Below, piece by piece: positions 58,037-64,000 of a stretch of 64,000 nt of DNA (positions are counted from its first letter, which is position 1; each line of letters opens with the position of its first letter). The position numbers and the translations under genes are program-made. Source of the stretch: Cryptomeria japonica (Eukaryota; Streptophyta; Pinopsida; Cupressales; Cupressaceae); assembly GCF_030272615.1 (NCBI RefSeq), contig NC_081407.1, positions 102,963,897 to 103,027,896 of the forward strand, in the 5' to 3' direction. The notes under the pieces were generated by a model. That model was not told where the DNA came from. It did no database searches and saw only the letters and a program-made list of their open reading frames with translations.

Positions 58037-59258
58037 AAACTTTCATTTTCACCCCTTTCCATCCATAATAAATCAGCTCCTATCTATGGCTAAGGCAAAT
58101 CCTACATCTAGTGATGGGTGTGGAACTGAGAGCATCACATGTTTTGAGGAATACAGTTTCTTCCAGCTTTCTTCAGTCTATCTGCACACAATCCGCAATA
58201 AAGTTCTATCTCCTCCACAATAAAGTATCGGTTTCATGGATTCAATCAGTTTCAGATGAGACACAACAGCAATAATGGGCTTCAACAAATCAAATCTTTC
58301 AATAGACTCAGACAACATTATGGTTCAGTGCTATCTATCCTTTTGTGAAAGTAAACATTGTGACCACAATCAAATAGACTTATACAAGTGACAAGAGACA
58401 CTAAACTTGAGGACTATAGTGAATGTTGGTGTCGAGGCTTGGTCTTCTTTTGATTTTATCTTTTGGTGACATGTCTTTTAGCTTTTCCAGGATGTCTTTG
58501 ACTAGAAAGGCGAGGATGGGGTATCGTCACCTATTTTTTCTTTTTACTGTCTATGGATTGTCTCTTAGTAATGCTATGACTTGTCCAATGATATGAGGAC
58601 ACTGTGAATCTAGTATGAATTGAGGCATTCCTTGTTTGCAACTGTCTTATCTCCATGCAAACGAGTACAATGACTTTCTAGGTCGAACATATATTTGGAT
58701 TGTCATAACCTATTTTGTGATAATAAATCTCAATGATGATAACACACAAGAAGCTCTTTCACTTCCATATCTTCTATCTTCCATCCCCTTTTCTTGATTG
58801 ACCTCCATCATCCTTCTTGAGTTCGTGTAGCCTGTTATCACACGACTGAGTATAATGACACACCAAAAACATTTGCATTTCATGTAGTTGCACCTGCATT
58901 ATCACATGTTAGCATTTCATACATACATATAGATATTACAATTGCATCACATCCTGCACACAGCACATGTTAGCACATTTTACATTTTCATCATGTAAAT
59001 AGTCATTTGCATTATCATATTCATCTGCAATTCATACTTTCACAATCACATATGCATAACATATAAAACATAAAACAACAAAAAATATTGCATTGCATCA
59101 TGTACATATTTGCATCCATGTCATAAGCATCATACAGAGACATGCATCACATAGAAGCATCACATAGGTACACATGCATATAGTTGCCACAAGGATGAAT
59201 CTCATATATATATATATAAGTGTCATGATACAATGATATCAAAATCATATGGCTACAA
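58037..59258 (+). other. E4 3' region resumed after E5, no gene seen
   Basis: Continues E4 after the ATAAT duplication. No recognisable frame; CATGTTAGCA/CACATGT-type strings and CATATGCAT-like AT-rich runs recur between about 58860 and 59220, without a clear period. Confidence 0.5.
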
Positions 59259-59319
59259 TCACCCAAAGGTGTCATCATACAAAAGGGTACAAAATTGATA
59301 CATAGGGAGCCCTTTAAGG

Positions 59320-61130
59320 CTATGATGAACTCCCTCCCTTGGAGCCAGCTGACCTCGATGAAGTCTGAGCCCTGGAAGGACCCGCCCCAAGATCATCTCT
59401 CCTGTCCCCTCTATCTGGTGGTGGTGGAGGACCCATGACCCCACCGCTAGACGCCTGTATCCTATCTCTCCCTCCAGTGGTCGGCACAGTCCATGATGGT
59501 CTACGGAAGCTCCTAGCCCACTGCTCAGGTGGCACTGCTCCATAGTATAGGTTTCTCCAGTAGCCTATCTCCTCCCTGGCTTGTAGAACATAGGTGTATC
59601 TAGCTCCTGTGTCCTCTGTTGCCTGTCTCCCTACCCTCAATGCTATCTCAGCCTCTATATAGGGTTGGATAGCCTGATCCCTCTCCCGCTCAGTGTCCAT
59701 CAGCTGTCTCCTGAGCCTATCCCTCTCCCGCTCGAGATCCTGGATCTCATCTGCTTGTCCCTGGTAGATCTCCCACAAATCCAATAACTCATCCTCCTCC
59801 TCTACCCCCTCACCCTATCCATGTACCTATGGCTACTCCTGTGGCTTCCCCTATCCCTGTCCTTGTCCCTATCCTTGTACATGTCCGAGAACCTATGCTG
59901 CTGGCACCTGTAAAGGAAATCCACCTCTGCCCCTCACTATGTGAGCCTACCGCACCTGCCTCTCCTCTCCACCCTCTCTCCTTGAAGCCACTCTCCTCTC
60001 TCCTACTACACCCCACCTCCTCCGTCGGCCTCTACCTCCACCATCTCCATCTATCGGCTCCCCTGGATCTGTCAGCCGTGGAAATGGATGATCTGCCCAA
60101 TATGCAGTATACTCTGCATCCATCCCTGCATCCTCTATCTCTAGCCACATATCCCAAGGCAAGGGAATCATCTCTACCAGTTGCGTCACTGCTTGATCAT
60201 AAGATAATAATGGCCCGAAGTGCGCCTGATCTCTCATTGTCCGAGCATACATCCCAGAACCCCATGGCATCCGTTGTATCCTGTCGAACTGCCTGCCTAC
60301 CCTATCCACCAACTGCCTCTTAAGAACATATGGTGTCCGCCCAATCAGATACCTACTCTGAAATACGTATGGTAGCTCCACTGCATCATCCTTCCACTCC
60401 TCGCACTCTCGGTACAGCGTCCATACTACAGTGTCAATCTCATCAATGACCCTGTGCTAGGTTTCTAATCTTCCAATCCACGACTAAGATGTAATCATAT
60501 CATACACATGTACAAAACTATGCCCATGGCCCCTGCCTTTGAAATCAATCAGTCATGTCACTAGTAGATGCTCATATGCCAACACCTATAATAGTGTCAC
60601 TCTGTAGCCCAATCCTACTGATCCATGGTATACAAACTGATGTAACTCATAGTACAAATGTGTCAGCAGACAAGGTCCCTGTGCAAACCTAGTGTGCTCT
60701 ATCACCAATGTCTCCAGTGTACTCCCCCATCCCACAGCCAATCCTCGTGTCACTCTATCTGGACATAAGAACCCACTGATCACTCTGGCCAATACTACTG
60801 GTAGTGCTAATCCTATCTATGTCATCGTATCCCAAGCCACATGTCCATCCCTCATCTCCAATCCTGGATCCTGGAACACTCATCTCAGTGCATCCCTGTC
60901 TCCGTCTCAATCGTAGGGTACTAACTCCCCATCAATCAGTATCCTATAAACATTCGCTAAGGTGACTATCATCTCACCCATCGGCAAATGAAAACTGCAA
61001 GTCTCTAAGTGCCATCTCTCAGCCAGCATAGCTAGCAACCTAATGTTCGCTTGAAACTCAGGCACATACAAAATATGTCGTAGGCCCATAGCCTGAACTG
61101 CTGCTCTCTCCTCGACTGTCAGCTCTGCTC
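59320..61130 (-). pseudogene. E4 antisense ORF: plant-mobile-domain-like protein with coiled-coil tail
   Basis: Opposite to E4 gag. The segments 60907-61089, 60586-60792, 59947-60381 and 59320-59784 are all in one minus frame, separated only by stops, so about 600 codons survive without a net shift. N to C: LLAMLAERWHLETCSFHLPMGEMIVTLANVYRIL (PMD start); LLTHLYYELHQFVYHG; RYLIGRTPYVLKRQLVDRVGRQF and MYARTMRDQAHFGPL; a Gly/Arg-rich run (GDGGGRGRRRRW). A helix-forming stretch (IQDLERERDRLRRQLMDTERERDQ) and a Ser/Gly/Pro tail follow. It is clearly homologous to the E3 antisense frame. Sense-strand frames across it are shadows. Function unknown. Confidence 0.8.
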
Positions 61131-61220
61131 ACAAACTCTAAGTTGATGGGAATCTCTCTCATGACTCCAGCATAGGTAGGTCCTCCTGCAGTCAAGAAAA
61201 TCAGCTGTGTCAATCATAGT

Positions 61221-61460
61221 GGCATTTCTTGTTCATCACAAAATGTTTCTTTTTATACTAGTGCTTATGGTACTCTATCCTAGTGGCACTCCCTGTTCAT
61301 CACAAAGTGTTGTTGTTTATCATAGCAGTACTCCCTATTCATCACAAAGTACTGCATTTTTTTTGCACTCCCTGTTCATCACAAAGTGCTGCTCTTTTTA
61401 GTACTCCTTGTTCATCACAAAGTACTATGTTTTGGCATTCCCTGTTCATCACAAAGTGCC
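61221..61460. repeat. Six-unit hairpin array with conserved loop
   Basis: Each unit has a 15-base loop like CCCTGTTCATCACAA between complementary arms. Arms in order: GGCATT/AATGTT, GGCACT/AGTGTT, GCAGTACT/AGTACTGC, GCACT/AGTGC, TAGTACT/AGTACTA and GGCATT/AGTGCC. It lies about 100-330 bp upstream of the antisense frame. Confidence 0.9.
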
Positions 61461-61489
61461 TCGATCTATCTTATCCTAGGGCCTTTTCT

Positions 61490-61660
61490 TGAGTGTATCC
61501 TCTTGAGTAGTTTTCTAATTGGCAACATATGTTCTATCATAGAATTATCAATCCTAGCCCTATCTGCTATCCTAGTATTCCTTAGAGGACCTGCTTGAGT
61601 GTATCCTCTCAGCAGCTTATCCAATCAACAACATATGTTCATCACAGAACTGTCGATTCG
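61490..61660 (+). repeat. Diverged direct duplication, period about 104 bp
   Basis: TTGAGTGTATCCTCT followed by CAACATATGTTC occurs at about 61490-61556 and 61594-61660. Each ends in a small GTTC-ATCACA-GAAC or TTCTA-TCA-TAGAA inverted repeat, echoing the neighbouring hairpin array. Confidence 0.75.
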
Positions 61661-61689
61661 ACCTAGAAGTCATAAATGCACATTTATGA

Positions 61690-61925
61690 CATAAATGCAC
61701 TTACATACTGCACATACGTGTCTTCTCTGCACAGACGCACCTGACATACATAGACATGCCTCTACTTTGCACAAATGCACCCATATAGTATAAACGCGCT
61801 TGCACAACACAGACACGCTCGCATCTGACACAGACGCCTTTGCATTCATAGACGCGCCTGACACAAACACAGACGTGCCTATCCAACCCAGACATGCCTG
61901 GCACCAGCACAGACGTGCCTTAGCA
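61690..61925 (+). repeat. CACAGACGCGCCT-type minisatellite
   Basis: About ten diverged units of roughly 20-30 bp share ACAGACGYGCCT or ACAAATGCACC. Cys/Val-rich frames across it are artefacts of the repeat. Confidence 0.85.
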
Positions 61926-62202
61926 TTTTTTGACCCCGCTTGACATATCTAAAATGCATTAATTGCTCTACCTAACATGCATTTATGACAACAGTTATTG
62001 CGACAAAGTACAAGGAGGTTTTGTGGTACTTACCGATACTCCTGCATCTGCTGGCCTTTGAAATCAACGAACGTGATCGAATCTGTGAACCAATGCCATC
62101 ATTGTTGACTGCTATTGCTCTATTCTTTGTCTTCACTCTGATCTCTTAGATATGTGGATGACAATGAGGATGTTTTCCCCTCGTGGTCTATCTTATAGAC
62201 TA

Positions 62203-62234
62203 CCCTAGCCCTAGCCCTAGCCCTAGCCCTAGTC
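62203..62234 (+). repeat. (CCCTAG)n microsatellite, about five units
   Basis: A short perfect run of CCCTAG hexamers. It is not the plant telomere repeat CCCTAAA. Confidence 0.95.
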
Positions 62235-62445
62235 TCTCAAGTCAGTCTTCTTTATCTCGTGACTCTATCACTCTATCCTATCCAATCAGTCCATTCTAGC
62301 CTTTCTTTCTTATCGAGAGATTGTCTGTGATCTTTTCAAACATTTTTATCCAATCTCTCGAGGGGGCATATCATTCCCATCTTGGGGCAACTTTGTATCA
62401 GTTCATATTATCTTCTTTGAAATGACGTGACAAGCTACATTGTCT

Positions 62446-62460
62446 CAAAGAGGGGCAAAA
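62446..62460 (+). other. E4 polypurine tract
   Basis: CAAAGAGGGGCAAAA abuts the right LTR start at 62461, confirming plus-strand orientation of E4. Confidence 0.85.
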
Positions 62461-63235
62461 TGTAGACACCTAAAATTGTCCTATCTAATTAAATAAATAT
62501 CTTTATTTATTTAATTAATTCATTTATCCTCTTCTAGCCCTATTTCTCATTTAAATAAATACATTTATTTATTTAAATTCTTATTTTTCTAAATTAAATA
62601 AATATCTTATTTATTTAATGAATCCCACTTCTTCTATTAATTAAATAAATCTTTATTTATTTAATTAATTCATTAGCCTTTTCTACCCATGACACATGTC
62701 ATTCATCTCTTAATTTCTACACTACCTACCCTCTCATTATTTTCTTATTTCCTCTACCTACCCTCTAATCCTAGCCGACCATTTATCTTTTACACCTCTC
62801 AATCTTATCCCTCCATTTCTTATAGTGTCTTATATATAAGGAGATGCGTCCTTCATTATTAAACCTAACCAACTAATCAATCTATTATAATCATTCTAAA
62901 TAAGCATTCTAGCACTCCCTAACTACTCTACGTTTTCGAACTTTCATATGCGATCAAGCCTACTTGCAACCACATTTCCATTCTTTGCTGAGCTCTTGTG
63001 CACACATAAAATCTGAGAGCAAATATATCAAGCAATATCAATGGAGATAGGAAGAATGGAGATCCAAACCCTATTGGACATGTGATGGTTTAATCTTTGT
63101 GATTTCATTTCATTTGCATTGTCTTAGGTAATCTTCATGTGTTATGGTGGATCTTTGTTGATTGTTAGGCTAGGGTTTTGTGGTTGAATTCATTTAGTCT
63201 TTCAATATTGTTGTTTCCACTTTTCACCATAAACA
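62461..63235 (+). repeat. E4 3' LTR
   Basis: The 775-bp LTR starts TGTAGACACC and ends AAACA, followed by CAAGC. It keeps the canonical TG that the left copy has lost. TATA-like TATATATAA at 62831-62839. Confidence 0.93.
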
Positions 63236-63240
63236 CAAGC

Positions 63241-64000
63241 AACTCAAAAACCCATATCGCAAGCATCATATTAGGAATCATATCAGAAATCAAGACTTGG
63301 AACTCATATCGGACATCAATTCAATCGCAAGGAAAAAATCAAAGATCCACATCAATAGAAAATCAGGATCCTCATTCAAACAAACAATCAGCTTGACACT
63401 TCATAAACCAAAATCAATTTCAAAGATTATCAAATTATTGCATTGAAAATCAGACATCATCACAACAGACAAAACATTGGCTTGAAACTCATCCCAAAAC
63501 CCTCAGCAAACACTTATCCACCCCTAAGCCATCTACCTCATTTATTTCCCCCCACGACACATTCTCCAAAATCATTTCTACCAACTTTTCTACCCCACGT
63601 GCCAAAACAGTCCTTCCATGCGCTAGGCTGCTAGACATGCGCTAACCTACTCCACTTATGTGCTACAATCTTTCTTCTATGCGCTAACATATTCAATGTG
63701 CAATCCTAAATCACCATCGCACTAAATTATTTCATCTATGCACTAACCTATTCAAAGCACTATCCTACCTTCCACACGTGCAAACCTGTTTCGCCTATGC
63801 GCTATCTTGCACCTACGATGCACTACAAAAAAAACCCAAGACACTACCCTAGTTACGAAACCCTATGTGCTAAAGTGGTTACCCTACATGCTAAACTGCG
63901 AAAACCGAAGGTAAAAAATTAAACACATGACTAAAATCGACAAAATAAAAAACAAACAAAACAAGATTAAGGTGACTTATAGGTGGACCATATGTGGCGG
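63241..64000 (+). mobile_element. E3 continued beyond E4 (3' region, right LTR not reached)
   Basis: Resumes the CATATCG-type repeat (63240-63320), which matches sequence left of E4, showing that both sides belong to one interrupted element. An ATGCGCTAA array follows at about 63605-63900. No protein domain is seen, and the window ends before any LTR. Confidence 0.75.
63605..63900 (-). repeat. Inverted TTAGCGCAT-type motif array in E3 3' region
   Basis: ATGCGCTA, ATGTGCTA and ATGCACTA variants recur about twelve times on the plus strand, so on the minus strand they read TTAGCGCAT or TAGTGCAT as in the E3 leader. In E3 without E4 this block lies upstream of the antisense frame. Confidence 0.8.

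Larger units (their letters stand above)
42208..63235 (+). mobile_element. E4: Tat-type gypsy element lacking the polymerase core, hosting E5
   Basis: LTRs 42208-43013 and 62461-63235 are flanked by perfect target duplications CAAGC (42203-42207 and 63236-63240). The sequence outside both ends belongs to the same E3 repeat, confirming insertion into E3. Without E5 and its duplication E4 is about 13.1 kb. It carries Gag, protease, a linker and only the integrase tail; no reverse transcriptase, RNase H or integrase core is present between 48500 and 49440. The 3' region holds an antisense plant-mobile-domain frame homologous to that of E3. It must have been mobilised by proteins from another element, unless the deletion came after insertion. 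Confidence 0.92.

Noticed and set aside
59829-60323. Plus-strand 164-codon frame
   Set aside because: Shadow of the E4 antisense plant-mobile-domain frame, with no domain of its own.
61670-61910. Cys/Val-rich minus-strand frames that look like a small secreted Cys-rich protein
   Set aside because: The Cys pattern comes from the CACAGACGCGCCT minisatellite, with no signal peptide or conserved spacing.
62203-62234. Possible interstitial telomere
   Set aside because: The hexamer is CCCTAG, only five units, not the plant CCCTAAA repeat; also the CCCTAAAC islands near 23530 and 24225 are too irregular.
1-64000. Host genes, endogenous pararetrovirus, CRISPR or prokaryotic operons
   Set aside because: No spliced host-gene-like coding, movement or coat protein motif, CRISPR repeat-spacer pattern or operon-like layout was seen; all polymerase motifs belong to copia or gypsy elements.

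Overview
The window looks like gene-poor, repeat-dense DNA from a large plant nuclear genome. A conifer would fit, but nothing in the sequence fixes the species. No host gene, rRNA, tRNA or CRISPR array could be supported. Nearly everything that can be interpreted is LTR retrotransposon, mostly decayed and nested, plus one SINE-like insert, one small TIR-bounded insert and several satellite arrays.

Layout: 1-5840 is AT-rich sequence with two Ty1/copia Gag scraps and a SINE-like element with a 13-bp target duplication. Element E1 (5846-15989, minus strand) is a Ty1/copia element with about 1.7-kb LTRs, target duplication AATCA, PBS, PPT and remnants of every Gag-Pol domain; a TIR-bounded, hairpin-rich 1.3-kb insert splits its gag. 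Element E2 (16340-23209, minus) is a second, more decayed copia element with target duplication AAGGG, inserted into a purine-rich satellite that continues to about 25140. Element E3 (plus) starts at about 25390, is interrupted at 42207, resumes at 63241 and runs off the window. It is a Ty3/gypsy element of Tat type (CHHC zinc knuckle, two RNase H domains). E4 (42208-63235, target duplication CAAGC) sits in the 3' part of E3. E4 is a related element that keeps gag, protease and the integrase tail but lacks the reverse transcriptase/RNase H/integrase core. E5 (50118-58031, target duplication ATAAT) sits in E4; it has LTRs, PBS, PPT and one long Gag/protease-like frame but no polymerase. The nesting order gives relative ages: E5 is youngest, then E4, then E3.

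The least ordinary content lies in the 3' parts of E3 and E4. Both carry, on the strand opposite to gag-pol, a homologous open frame of about 600 codons. It contains a plant-mobile-domain-like region, an Arg/Gly-rich stretch and a charged or coiled-coil tail. In E3 the same short motif (TTAGCGCAT and variants) is arrayed upstream of both the sense gag and the antisense frame, each time in the same orientation relative to the frame. In E4 the region upstream of the antisense frame holds six hairpins with one conserved loop and stems that co-vary. E5 carries a repeated hairpin (stem GGACCGTG) in its LTR and twice in its leader.

All domain calls come from motifs read by eye; no database search was run. 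Termini supported by matching target duplications (E1, E2, E4, E5, the SINE and the solo LTR) are the firmest calls.
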